64,000 nucleotides of DNA from Duganella margarita (lineage in GTDB: Bacteria > Pseudomonadota > Gammaproteobacteria > Burkholderiales > Burkholderiaceae_D): assembly GCF_009857535.1 (NCBI RefSeq), contig NZ_WWCS01000016.1:84302-148301 (forward strand), given 5' to 3'. This document shows positions 15,542 through 23,435 of this stretch, in pieces; position 1 is the first letter of the stretch, and each line of letters begins with the position of its first letter. Both the position numbers and the translations under genes were made by a program. The notes beneath the pieces are model-generated. The model did no database searches. It was not told where the DNA came from and saw nothing but the letters and a program-made list of their open reading frames with translations.

Positions 15542-15979
15542 ATGGGCTCCTCTTCCTCCGGCGGCATGCGCAGCGGCCGCACGCGCAAGCTGAAATCCGA
15601 AATCAACGTCGTGCCATACATCGACGTGATGCTGGTGCTGCTGATTATCTTCATGGTGATGCCGTCGGCCAACGACCCGAGCGTGGTCGACCTGCCGAAG
15701 GCGGAAAAATCCACCAAGCCGCCAAGCGACTACGTGCAGATCGTCATCAAGCCCAACGGCGCGCTGTCGATCGGCGTCAAGGGCAAGGACGAAGACGCGC
15801 CGGAAACCGCGCCGAACCGCGACGCGCTGGTCAAGAAACTGCGCGCCATCCACAACGACCATCCCGACTACCCGGTGCTGATTGCCGGCGACAAGGAAAG
15901 CAAGTACGACGACGTGATCCAGCTGATCTCGGAAGCGAAGAAGATGGGCATTAACCGGGTGGGCTTGTCCACCAAGTAA
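15542..15979 (+). CDS. tolR: TolR
   Basis: 145 residues. Start at 15542, five bases after tolQ; the longer frame upstream runs through tolQ and is not real. A short basic N-terminus (MGSSSSGGMRSGRTRKLKSE) leads into one membrane helix with the functional Asp in VPYIDVMLVLLIIFMV. The periplasmic part (about residues 45-145) is the peptidoglycan-binding ExbD/TolR domain. Stator partner of TolQ. Confidence 0.95.
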   Translation: MGSSSSGGMRSGRTRKLKSEINVVPYIDVMLVLLIIFMVMPSANDPSVVDLPKAEKSTKPPSDYVQIVIKPNGALSIGVKGKDEDAPETAPNRDALVKKLRAIHNDHPDYPVLIAGDKESKYDDVIQLISEAKKMGINRVGLSTK

Positions 15980-15994
15980 AACACAGTGCAAACG

Positions 15995-16936
15995 ATGAAA
16001 CCCGCAACCGCCGACGGTCCCTACAAGGTTCCGCGACAACACAATGGCTTCCGCTCCGGCCTGCTGGCCGTGGCGATGCACGCCGTGTTGCTGCTGTTCC
16101 TGTGGGTGGGCGTGAGCTGGCAGAACAATGAACCGACCGAAGTCCAGGCCGAAATCTGGGACATGAAGGTGCAGGACGCCGCACCGCCAGCGCCACCGCC
16201 GGAACCGAAGCCCGAGCCGGAGCCGCAACCTGAGCCGGAGCCCGTCAAGGCGCCGCCACCGCAACCGGTGCAGGCGCCGCCGGTGCCGAAGGAAGATCCG
16301 GAAATCGCGCTGGAACGCCTGAAGGCCAAGAAAAAAGAAGAAGACCGTCAAGAGAAACTGGAACAGGCACGCCTGAAGAAAGAAGCTGACGAGAAACTGG
16401 CCAAGCTGGAAGCCAAGAAAAAGGCCGACCAGAAAGCCAAGGAAGAGAAAGAAAAGGCCGAGCAGGAAGAGAAGGACAAAGCGCTGGCCGCTGAGAAAGA
16501 GAAGGACAAGAAAAAAGCCGCGGCCGAAAAACTGGCCAAGGAAAAAGCCGAGAAGGCCGACAAAGCCGCCAAGGACAAAGCCTTCGCCGCCGAGATGAGC
16601 CGCATTACCGGGTCCGCCGCCAAAGGCACCACCGGCACGGCCGCGCAATCGACCGGCGGCAAGGTTGACGGCGGTTATGCGTCCAAAATCCGGGCCAAGA
16701 TCAAGAGCAATCTGGTCTACGGCTCGCAGGATGACAGCCTGGCCGCCAGCTACACGATTACCCAGCTGCCGACCGGGGAAATCATAGGTATCCGCAAGGT
16801 AAAAAGCAGCGGTTCGTCCGCCTACGACAACGCGATTGAAAACGCGATTAGCAAATCGTCACCACTCCCAACAAAAAATGATGGTACGGTAGAGCGCGAA
16901 ATTACCCTGGACTTCAAGCTGAAGGAAATGCACTGA
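15995..16936 (+). CDS. tolA: TolA, periplasm-spanning energy transducer
   Basis: About 313 residues. N-terminal anchor helix (LLAVAMHAVLLLFLWVGV) at about residues 24-45, a Pro/Glu-rich linker (PPEPKPEPEPQPEPEPVK), a long Ala/Lys/Glu coiled-coil region (about 100-205) and the globular C-terminal TolA domain (about 225-313) that contacts TolB/Pal. I prefer the ATG at 15995; an in-frame GTG at 15986 would add three residues. The repetitive linker is normal for the family. It ends one base before tolB. Confidence 0.92.
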   Translation: MKPATADGPYKVPRQHNGFRSGLLAVAMHAVLLLFLWVGVSWQNNEPTEVQAEIWDMKVQDAAPPAPPPEPKPEPEPQPEPEPVKAPPPQPVQAPPVPKEDPEIALERLKAKKKEEDRQEKLEQARLKKEADEKLAKLEAKKKADQKAKEEKEKAEQEEKDKALAAEKEKDKKKAAAEKLAKEKAEKADKAAKDKAFAAEMSRITGSAAKGTTGTAAQSTGGKVDGGYASKIRAKIKSNLVYGSQDDSLAASYTITQLPTGEIIGIRKVKSSGSSAYDNAIENAISKSSPLPTKNDGTVEREITLDFKLKEMH

Positions 16937-16937
16937 T

Positions 16938-18203
16938 ATGAAAAAACTGAATATGCTCTACACCGGCCTGGTCATCGCCGCCACCATGGGCAGCGCACAT
17001 GCCCAGATGCGGATCGAGATTTCCGGCGTCGGCAGCAACCAGATCCCGGTGGCGGTGGCCGGCTTCGCCAATGAAGGCGTGTCGCCACAGAAAATCTCCG
17101 AAATCATCAAGGCCGACCTGGAACGCAGCGGCGCCTTCAAGATCATCGACGCCGGCGTCATCAACGACGTCAACAACATCGACTACAGCGGCTGGAAAGC
17201 CAAAGGCGCCGACGCGCTGGTGGTCGGCACCGTCGACGCCCTGGCCGACGGCCGCTACGACGTCCGCTACAAGCTGCTGGACAACGTCAAGCAGACCAAG
17301 ATCTCCAACCTGGACAAGGCCGTCACGGCCCAGTTCACCCGCCTGTCGGCCCACCTGATCGCCGACGACGTCTACTTCAAGCTGACCGGCATCCGCGGCG
17401 CGTTCTCGACCCGCATCGCTTACGTCAAGCAGGAAGGCCGCACCTACCAGCTGATGGTGGCCGACGCCGACGGCGAAAACGAACAGCTGGCGCTGCGCTC
17501 GAACGAGCCGATCATCTCGCCATCGTGGTCGCCGGACGGCACCAAGGTCGCCTACGTGTCGTTTGAACAGAAAAAACCGGTGGTCTACGTGCAGAACCTG
17601 ATTACCCGCGCACGCACCGTGGTGGCCAACGAAAAAGGCAGCAACTCGGCGCCGGCCTGGGCCCCGAGCGGCAACAAGCTGGCGGTGGCGCTGTCGAAAG
17701 ACGGCCACACGCAGATCTACACCGTGAACGCCGACGGCAGCAACCTGCGCCGCGCGTCCAACAGCCCTGGCATCGACACCGAACCGCAATGGTCGGCCGA
17801 TGGCAACAGCATCTACTTCACCAGCGACCGCAGCGGCGGCCCGCAAATCTACCGCATGAACCCGGACGGCGGCGACGCCAAGCGCATCACCTTCGGCGGC
17901 GCCTACAACATCAGCCCGCGCATCTCGGCCGACGGCAAGACGCTGGCCTACATCTCGCGCCGCGACAACAACTTCCAGCTGTACGTGCTGGACCTGGCCA
18001 GCAACCAGGAGCTGCGCCTGTCCGACACCACCAACGACGAATCGCCGAGCTTTGCGCCGAACGGCAAATACATCATGTACGCCACCCAGGCAGGCAGCCG
18101 CAAATCGCTGGCCGTGGTCTCGGTCGACGGACGTGTCAAGCAACGCCTGACCACTCAGGCGGGCAATATCAAGGAGCCCACCTGGGGTCCGTTCATGCAG
18201 TAA
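16938..18203 (+). CDS. tolB: TolB, periplasmic beta-propeller
   Basis: 421 residues with a signal peptide (MKKLNMLYTGLVIAATMGSA, cleaved before QMRIE). The N-terminal TolB domain is followed by WD40-like PD40 repeats, visible as recurring SPSWSPDGTKVAYVS, SAPAWAPSGNKLAV, EPQWSADGNSIYFTSDRSG and SPRISADGKTLAYIS. It binds Pal and TolA in the periplasm. Family length is about 430, so it is complete. Confidence 0.96.
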   Translation: MKKLNMLYTGLVIAATMGSAHAQMRIEISGVGSNQIPVAVAGFANEGVSPQKISEIIKADLERSGAFKIIDAGVINDVNNIDYSGWKAKGADALVVGTVDALADGRYDVRYKLLDNVKQTKISNLDKAVTAQFTRLSAHLIADDVYFKLTGIRGAFSTRIAYVKQEGRTYQLMVADADGENEQLALRSNEPIISPSWSPDGTKVAYVSFEQKKPVVYVQNLITRARTVVANEKGSNSAPAWAPSGNKLAVALSKDGHTQIYTVNADGSNLRRASNSPGIDTEPQWSADGNSIYFTSDRSGGPQIYRMNPDGGDAKRITFGGAYNISPRISADGKTLAYISRRDNNFQLYVLDLASNQELRLSDTTNDESPSFAPNGKYIMYATQAGSRKSLAVVSVDGRVKQRLTTQAGNIKEPTWGPFMQ

Positions 18204-18230
18204 TTTTGTGTCACTACTAGGAGAATGATT

Positions 18231-18764
18231 ATGCGTAAACTCAGCAGCTTAGCCTTTGCCATCACCACCGCCGCCATCCTCGCCGCTTGCTCGTCGACCC
18301 CGGTGAAAGATACCGCGCCAGCCCCAGTGGTTGAGCGTCCAGTCGACAAGGCAGTCCAGCCACAAGCCGACACCCGTACCGTGGCGCCAGTGGAAACCAA
18401 ATCGCTGGATCCGCTGGACGATCCAAAAGGCGTGCTGGCCAACCGCAGCGTCTACTTTGACTTCGACAGCTTCGTGGTGCGCGCCGACGGCAAGCCAGTG
18501 GTGGAAAACCACTCGGCCTACCTGGTCAAAAATAAAGCCCGCTCGATCCTGATCCAGGGTAACACCGATGAACGCGGTGGCTCCGAGTACAACCTGGCGC
18601 TGGGCCAGAAACGTGCGGAAGCCGTGCGCAAGTCCATGACCACCCTGGGCGTGCCGGAATCGCAGATCGAAGCCGTGTCCCTGGGTAAAGAAAAACCAAA
18701 GGCCGAAGGCCACAACGAAGAGGCATGGGCACAGAACCGTCGTGCTGACATCGTCTACAAGTAA
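18231..18764 (+). CDS. pal: Pal, peptidoglycan-associated lipoprotein
   Basis: 177 residues. The ATG at 18231 is chosen over the one at 18225 because AGGAG at 18219-18223 is seven bases from it. The lipobox LAAC places the lipidated Cys at residue 20. A short Pro-rich linker precedes the OmpA-like domain (VYFDFDSFVV; NTDERGGSEYNLALGQKRAE), which holds diaminopimelate in peptidoglycan. It links the outer membrane to the wall within Tol-Pal. Confidence 0.96.
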   Translation: MRKLSSLAFAITTAAILAACSSTPVKDTAPAPVVERPVDKAVQPQADTRTVAPVETKSLDPLDDPKGVLANRSVYFDFDSFVVRADGKPVVENHSAYLVKNKARSILIQGNTDERGGSEYNLALGQKRAEAVRKSMTTLGVPESQIEAVSLGKEKPKAEGHNEEAWAQNRRADIVYK

Positions 18765-18802
18765 TCAAAAGCACTACCCTTTTGCCGGGTCACAGGCATA
18801 AT

Positions 18803-18840
18803 ACGGGGCGGCGCGCGGATTCAACCGCGCTCTGCCCCGT
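18803..18840 (+). terminator. strong hairpin between pal and cpoB (possible attenuator)
   Basis: ACGGGGC...GCGCGG pairs with CCGCGC...GCCCCGT around ATTCAA, giving a two-part GC-rich stem. Only TTTCC follows, so it looks like a partial terminator or mRNA-stabilising structure that could lower cpoB expression relative to tolB-pal. Confidence 0.5.
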
Positions 18841-18871
18841 TTCCATTTAGATTAGTGTGAAAGCGCCTGAC

Positions 18872-19627
18872 ATGAAGAAACTGACCAAATCCGGCCTCAG
18901 CGCCGCCCTGCTGGCCGCACTGACCTGGCTGCCGCTGCAAGCCCATGCCGGCCTGTTCGACGACGACGAAGCCCGCAAAGCCCTGCTCGACCTGCGCGCC
19001 AAGGTCGAAGCGATGCGCAGCGACCTGAACACCCGCCTCGACACCAAGTCCGACAAGTCCAGCACGCTGGACCTGGTCACCCAGAACGAACAGCTGCAAC
19101 AGCAGATCGCGCAACTGCGCGGCCAGATCGAAGTGCTGGCCAACGACATCGCCAACGCCCAGAAGCGTCAGAAAGACTTCTACGTCGACCTCGACACCCG
19201 CCTGCGCAAGCTGGAGCCGCGCGAAGTGACCATCGACGGCAAGACCGCACAAGTCGATCCGGGCGAACAGCGTTCGTACGACGCCGCCACCAAACTGTTC
19301 ACCGGCGGCGACTACAAGGCGGCCGCCACCGCGCTGCAGGAATTCGTCCAGCGCTATCCAGGCTCGAGCTACGCGCCGAACGCGCAGTACTGGCTGGGCA
19401 ACTCCTACTTCGCCCAGCGCGACTGCAAGAGCGCCATCACGGCCCAGCTGGTGGTGCTGAAGAACTACCCGGACAGCCCGAAAGCGCCGGACGCGATGCT
19501 GAACATCGCCAGCTGCCAGACCGAGCTGAAGGACAAGGCCGCCAAGAAGACGCTGCAAGACCTGATCAAGCAGTATCCGGACTCGACGGCGGCAGAGACG
19601 GCGAAACAGCGTCTCGGCGGCAAATAA
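18872..19627 (+). CDS. cpoB: CpoB/YbgF, Tol-associated coordinator of peptidoglycan synthesis
   Basis: 251 residues from the ATG at 18872 (MKKLTKSGLSAALLAALTWL), with a signal peptide ending near AHAG; an upstream GTG at 18857 is less likely. The coiled-coil trimerisation region spans about residues 30-105 (TQNEQLQQQIAQLRGQIEVL), and TPR repeats fill the C-terminal half (YDAATKLFTGGDYKAAATAL, YWLGNSYFAQ). Last gene of the tol-pal operon; it couples PBP1B activity to outer-membrane constriction. Confidence 0.92.
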   Translation: MKKLTKSGLSAALLAALTWLPLQAHAGLFDDDEARKALLDLRAKVEAMRSDLNTRLDTKSDKSSTLDLVTQNEQLQQQIAQLRGQIEVLANDIANAQKRQKDFYVDLDTRLRKLEPREVTIDGKTAQVDPGEQRSYDAATKLFTGGDYKAAATALQEFVQRYPGSSYAPNAQYWLGNSYFAQRDCKSAITAQLVVLKNYPDSPKAPDAMLNIASCQTELKDKAAKKTLQDLIKQYPDSTAAETAKQRLGGK

Positions 19628-19685
19628 TTACCGCTGGGTATTTGACAGCTGGGTGACAGATCCTCTATAATCTCGCTTCTTTCGG

Positions 19686-19761
19686 GGGTCGTTAGCTCAG
19701 CTGGTAGAGCAGCGGACTTTTAATCCGTTGGTCGCAGGTTCGAATCCCGCACGGCCTACCA
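19686..19761 (+). tRNA. tRNA-Lys (anticodon TTT), copy 1
   Basis: 76 bases with encoded CCA. The acceptor arms GGGTCGT/ACGGCCT pair with a G-U at the first position; D arm GCTC...GAGC; anticodon loop CTTTTAA with TTT; T loop GTTCGAATCC. Identical to the copies at 19791 and 35157. Confidence 0.97.
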
Positions 19762-19790
19762 TTCCGAAAGCACCTAGGTGAGATGCCTAT

Positions 19791-19866
19791 GGGTCGTTAG
19801 CTCAGCTGGTAGAGCAGCGGACTTTTAATCCGTTGGTCGCAGGTTCGAATCCCGCACGGCCTACCA
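19791..19866 (+). tRNA. tRNA-Lys (anticodon TTT), copy 2
   Basis: Same 76-base sequence as copy 1, placed 29 bases after it, with encoded CCA and anticodon TTT. The pair is probably one transcript ending at the hairpin at 19881. Confidence 0.97.
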
Positions 19867-19880
19867 AGAATTATCAAGGA

Positions 19881-19914
19881 AGCCCACGAATTTCGGTTCG
19901 TGGGCTTTTTTTTT
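19881..19914 (+). terminator. rho-independent terminator of the tRNA-Lys pair
   Basis: AGCCCACGAA and TTCGTGGGCT pair around TTTCGG, followed by a run of nine T. The same module, with a few changes, follows the third tRNA-Lys at 35242. Confidence 0.93.
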
Positions 19915-20011
19915 GATCTATTTCTGGCCCGCATAAAGGTGTGACAATCTACGCACTTTTCCCCTATGGAAATAGTGTAAATTGATTAGCTTTATTTGCA
20001 CGCCACTCCCT

Positions 20012-21610
20012 ATGCAAACGCCAACACCTCCGGCCTCCTCGACGTCCTCGACTCCTGCTGCTGCGGCCGATATCACGGCTGATAAAAACAGTGGCGGTGT
20101 TTTGAGTAAAATTCGAGCGATATCGCTTACAGCAGTCGGTGTGGCCTCGCTATTCAGCTACTTTTTTTACATCGATTATTTCCCGTTGTTCGATCTGCAG
20201 GCAGCGTCCAGCTACCTATTTTCGGTTGTATGGGTGTTGGCGGTACTGTTAATTCTCTTGGCACTCATATTGATCGTGCCAAATATCGTCATAGGAATGG
20301 CGCTTGAGCCCAGCAAATCAATAAGGAGCGAACGAAGATTAACCGCGACAATTATCGTCTGGATGGGCTTTGGCATGCTGTCGCTCATAGGCTGGAGTGC
20401 AGGTATTTTGTTGGTCACCTGGCTGACGTGGAAACCGATTTTGGGGCTGCTAATAGGACTGGCCGTTAACACGCTACTGTGCGCAGTGCGCACTTTTTAT
20501 TGCGTCAAAAAAATCAAGAAAAAGCACAGTAGCAGTGTCGCCCGGCTATGGAATATAAAAAAACTCCGATCACTCCTTGCCAGCCAGCTTGGCATCGCTG
20601 CCCTAAGCGGTGCGCTGCAACTGATGCCGCTATGGGCGCTATTGTTAGTGTTCAGTCGCGCCTCAGAAATGGCTCAGGACAGCTACATGGATTTTTTCGC
20701 GATACTGACGCAGAGCGCGATGTTTACCGCCTTTGTCGGCGGCGCGGTGTTGTATGTTGCATTTATCCCGCGACGGAGAAAGTTCTGGTGGGTTGCACTG
20801 TTCCTGATTCTCGTTTTACCGTTATTTCTAAGTATTGTTGTACGCGCCACCGGGATGCTGCCCATGACCATGGCCCAACTGACCAAGATCGGCAACTTCC
20901 GCGCGGAAAAACTCGTGCTGTCCCCCAAGGCTTGTGGCAGCATCGCGCCGATTTTTGGCATCGACTGCGACGAAAAAACTTCACCACCAATACAACTCTG
21001 CAATGTGCACATCATGTCGCGCGTTGGCCCTGAAACTTACTTGCGCATCGCCGACCGAAAAGCGGGGACGGATGGGAAATACCCAATTCATCGCATCTTC
21101 CTCCCCACGTCCGACATCACCTCAATGGAAGTGAATTTCGAGATCAAGAACAGACGCCTGAACCTCATCGACGACGATCTCGCTGGACGTAGTTCTGTTT
21201 GCGACGCTACCCTGACGACTCTCCATGGCGACTCTGCGTTCGACTTCAATGACTTCACATTAACCGACAGCGGCAAGACGCAGTTGCTGACTTTTGTCCA
21301 GGAGATCAAGAGCGGCGTATTGGGCATACAAGAAGTCCGAGTGACAGGCCATGCAGACCAGATCGGCCAAACCAAACGCAATATTTGGTTGTCAGAGCGG
21401 CGGGCTCAGGAAGTAAAACTGTTCATGGATAAGCGGTTAATTAATTTGGTGCCGGAGATAAAAATCAGCGCCACATCCGAAGGAAGCACGCACCCCGTGA
21501 TGAAAGATTGCGGCGTGCTTACGGCGCTGAAAGAACGCATCAAATGCGAAGCCCCTAATCGGCGCGTGGAACTTGAAATCATCAAAAAGGCAGAGGCAAA
21601 ACCAAAGTAA
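20012..21610 (+). CDS. multi-pass membrane protein with C-terminal OmpA-like domain
   Basis: 532 residues; the ATG at 20012 is used, since the open frame upstream needs a TTG. After a Ser/Thr/Ala-rich cytoplasmic start come about six to seven membrane helices in residues 35-290 (for example VVWVLAVLLILLALILIV and FWWVALFLILVLPLFLSIV). An unassigned periplasmic segment with several cysteines follows, and then an OmpA-like domain at about 410-525 (FDFNDFTLTDSGK; VTGHADQIG; PNRRVELEI). Fusing a polytopic membrane part to a peptidoglycan-binding domain is unusual. Codon use is visibly AT-richer than in tol-pal, suggesting acquisition. Function unknown; neighbours are a tRNA pair and a probable amidase/immunity pair. 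Confidence 0.75.
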   Translation: MQTPTPPASSTSSTPAAAADITADKNSGGVLSKIRAISLTAVGVASLFSYFFYIDYFPLFDLQAASSYLFSVVWVLAVLLILLALILIVPNIVIGMALEPSKSIRSERRLTATIIVWMGFGMLSLIGWSAGILLVTWLTWKPILGLLIGLAVNTLLCAVRTFYCVKKIKKKHSSSVARLWNIKKLRSLLASQLGIAALSGALQLMPLWALLLVFSRASEMAQDSYMDFFAILTQSAMFTAFVGGAVLYVAFIPRRRKFWWVALFLILVLPLFLSIVVRATGMLPMTMAQLTKIGNFRAEKLVLSPKACGSIAPIFGIDCDEKTSPPIQLCNVHIMSRVGPETYLRIADRKAGTDGKYPIHRIFLPTSDITSMEVNFEIKNRRLNLIDDDLAGRSSVCDATLTTLHGDSAFDFNDFTLTDSGKTQLLTFVQEIKSGVLGIQEVRVTGHADQIGQTKRNIWLSERRAQEVKLFMDKRLINLVPEIKISATSEGSTHPVMKDCGVLTALKERIKCEAPNRRVELEIIKKAEAKPK

Positions 21611-21625
21611 CTGCGCGAGAACAAT

Positions 21626-22066
21626 CTATTGGCATATGATTTTCAAGGTTCGCTGCCCTGCTTTTTCGCCTTTGCTGAATTGGACCGTACACGAGTTGGT
21701 CTTCGCGTCCAACTGCCTTGAAAGCACGACCTGCCCATATTCGCCGTAACGGCATTCCATCCATTTGCCGGCGGAGAAACTGGCGTCGTTCAGATCATAA
21801 GTCGTTGTCCATTCGCTCGCCCCTTTCTTCCAAGTAGAGTCGCCCATCAGGGTTGCCAGTTGTTCGGGCGGCCCGGCAGCGGCGCCTGCCGAAAACAGAT
21901 AAAGTGGTGACGCGACATATGGCGTCCACTGCGGCGGTACTCCGGTCAGTTTGATTGATGCCTGCGAAATTTCGGTCGGGCAGATGACGCTCTGCTCGGC
22001 ACCGCAAACTGACGGCGCCACAAGCACAGGCATCGTGACGAGCACAACTTTTGCGTAAGCTTTCAT
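21626..22066 (-). CDS. STY0301-like periplasmic protein, probable immunity partner of the upstream amidase-like protein
   Basis: 146 residues from the ATG at 22066, the first start giving a signal peptide (MKAYAKVVLVTMPVLVAPSV, cleaved near CGA/EQ). The mature part has paired cysteines (VICPTE, MECRYGEYG, NSCTVQF, IICQ) and the pattern CP...PPQW...L...W...CRY seen in STY0301-family proteins. It starts one base after the stop of the BPSL0067-like gene, so the two are tightly co-transcribed. A periplasmic partner directly behind a wall-amidase-like protein fits an immunity role; this is inference from arrangement. Confidence 0.65.
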   Translation of the reverse strand: MKAYAKVVLVTMPVLVAPSVCGAEQSVICPTEISQASIKLTGVPPQWTPYVASPLYLFSAGAAAGPPEQLATLMGDSTWKKGASEWTTTYDLNDASFSAGKWMECRYGEYGQVVLSRQLDAKTNSCTVQFSKGEKAGQRTLKIICQ

Positions 22067-22067
22067 A

Positions 22068-22454
22068 TTATTCAATGACCCAGAATGCGTCTGCATTATC
22101 GGTAGGATTGGCATAGCTTCCGTCAGGGTTGCTGCGTAGTTTTCGAATGAATCGGATGGAGATTTTTTCTTTTTCCACGCTGGGCCACTGATCGATGACA
22201 TAAATTCCATCCGATACCTGTCCGAGATAAAACGCAGAATGATTACCCTTGCTTCGGCCTGGCCAGCGCCCATTCTCGAAATTGGCTATGGCGGTACCGG
22301 GCAAGATCTCTTTATTTCCAAGCACCTTCGCACCTTGTCGCCACATTCTGGCTGGCGGTGCATTCGTGTATCGACGAATTAAAGTAACACATTCGAAATC
22401 ACCGACCTTGGGTTGCTTATCAAGCAGGCGGGCGTCAGGGTAGCGATATGGCAT
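22068..22454 (-). CDS. BPSL0067-family protein, probable CHAP/NlpC-like peptidoglycan amidase
   Basis: 128 residues with a strong ribosome site (GAGGAG) before the ATG at 22454. A papain-like triad can be proposed: C22 in DFECVTLIRRY, H72 in KGNHSAFYLG and D88 in YVIDQW, with GTAIANF between them, the order seen in CHAP/NlpC-P60 amidases. No signal peptide is visible, as for effectors delivered by a secretion machine. The next gene encodes a secreted partner. Probably an interbacterial wall-degrading effector or an orphan of a type VI-type system; no secretion genes are in the window. Confidence 0.68.
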   Translation of the reverse strand: MPYRYPDARLLDKQPKVGDFECVTLIRRYTNAPPARMWRQGAKVLGNKEILPGTAIANFENGRWPGRSKGNHSAFYLGQVSDGIYVIDQWPSVEKEKISIRFIRKLRSNPDGSYANPTDNADAFWVIE

Positions 22455-22706
22455 GACGTTCTCCTCTGGATGGGAAGACCATCTTGCCGCTAGCCAAAGC
22501 GATGCTATTGCGACCGCTCAGGCCGCAATGCCGAGCGCTGTGTTCAATATCAAAGCTATGCGATTATCGGTCGGCCGCCCTCGCTCCCCTTGCCATGTTT
22601 CGATCCAAGCGCACGGTGCCAAGGCTTCTGTGTTAGTCTGCAAGACGGCCATCGTTTGCCGTCTTCGCCGCCCGCCTAGTTGACGACTGGAATAACCAAT
22701 ATCTCC

Positions 22707-23435
22707 ATGCGTCTCAACAACCCCAATCAAAACCATTTGCTGGCCGCCCTGCTGGACGCCGAGTTCGACCGTATTTCGCCGTACCTCGAACCGATCATGA
22801 TGCGCCTCGGCGATGTGCTATATGAATCTGGCGGCGTGCTCAATCATGTGTATTTCCCGACCTCCGCCATCGTCTCGCTGCATTACGTGCTGGAGAACGG
22901 CAGTTCGTCGGAAATTGCCGGCGTCGGCAATGAAGGCATTCTCGGCATCTCGCTATTCATGGGCGGGAACACCACGCCCAGCCGCGCGGTAGTGCAGACG
23001 GCCGGCCACGGCTACCGCCTCAAGTCGCACATTCTGATGGAAGAATTCAACCGGGCCGGGCCGGTGATGCGCCTGCTGCTGCGCTACACGCAAGCCTTGA
23101 TCACGCAGATGTCGCAAACGGCCATCTGCAACCGTCATCACACCCTGGACCAGCAGCTGTGCCGCTGGCTGCTGCAAACGCTGGACCGTCTGCCGACCAA
23201 TGAGCTGACCATGACGCAGGAACTCATCTCCAACATGCTCGGTGTGCGGCGCGAAGGCGTGACGGTGGCGGCAGGCCGGTTGCAGACGCAGGGCTACATC
23301 AGTTGCCGCCGCGGCCACATTTCGGTCATCGATCGCATTGGCCTGGAAAAAGACGCCTGCGAATGCTATGACGTCGTCAAAAAAGAATTCGCGCGGCTGA
23401 TGTCGGACGTGCGCCAACGCCAGGGCGTCAAATGA
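22707..23435 (+). CDS. Crp/Fnr-family transcriptional regulator
   Basis: 242 residues from the ATG at 22707; an earlier in-frame TTG is ignored. The N-terminal cyclic-nucleotide-binding-like domain (about 20-145) lacks FNR-type cysteine clusters, and the C-terminal winged helix has NMLGVRREGVTVAAGRLQTQG as its recognition region. It is the first gene of a three-gene operon with a hybrid kinase and a receiver-PAS protein, joined by ATGA overlaps, so it probably sets transcription in the same signalling pathway. The ligand is unknown. Confidence 0.85.
   Translation: MRLNNPNQNHLLAALLDAEFDRISPYLEPIMMRLGDVLYESGGVLNHVYFPTSAIVSLHYVLENGSSSEIAGVGNEGILGISLFMGGNTTPSRAVVQTAGHGYRLKSHILMEEFNRAGPVMRLLLRYTQALITQMSQTAICNRHHTLDQQLCRWLLQTLDRLPTNELTMTQELISNMLGVRREGVTVAAGRLQTQGYISCRRGHISVIDRIGLEKDACECYDVVKKEFARLMSDVRQRQGVK

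Noticed and set aside
19686..19866. Tandem repeat as a CRISPR or other array
   Set aside because: The two repeated units are complete tRNA-Lys genes with encoded CCA, separated by a simple 29-base spacer.
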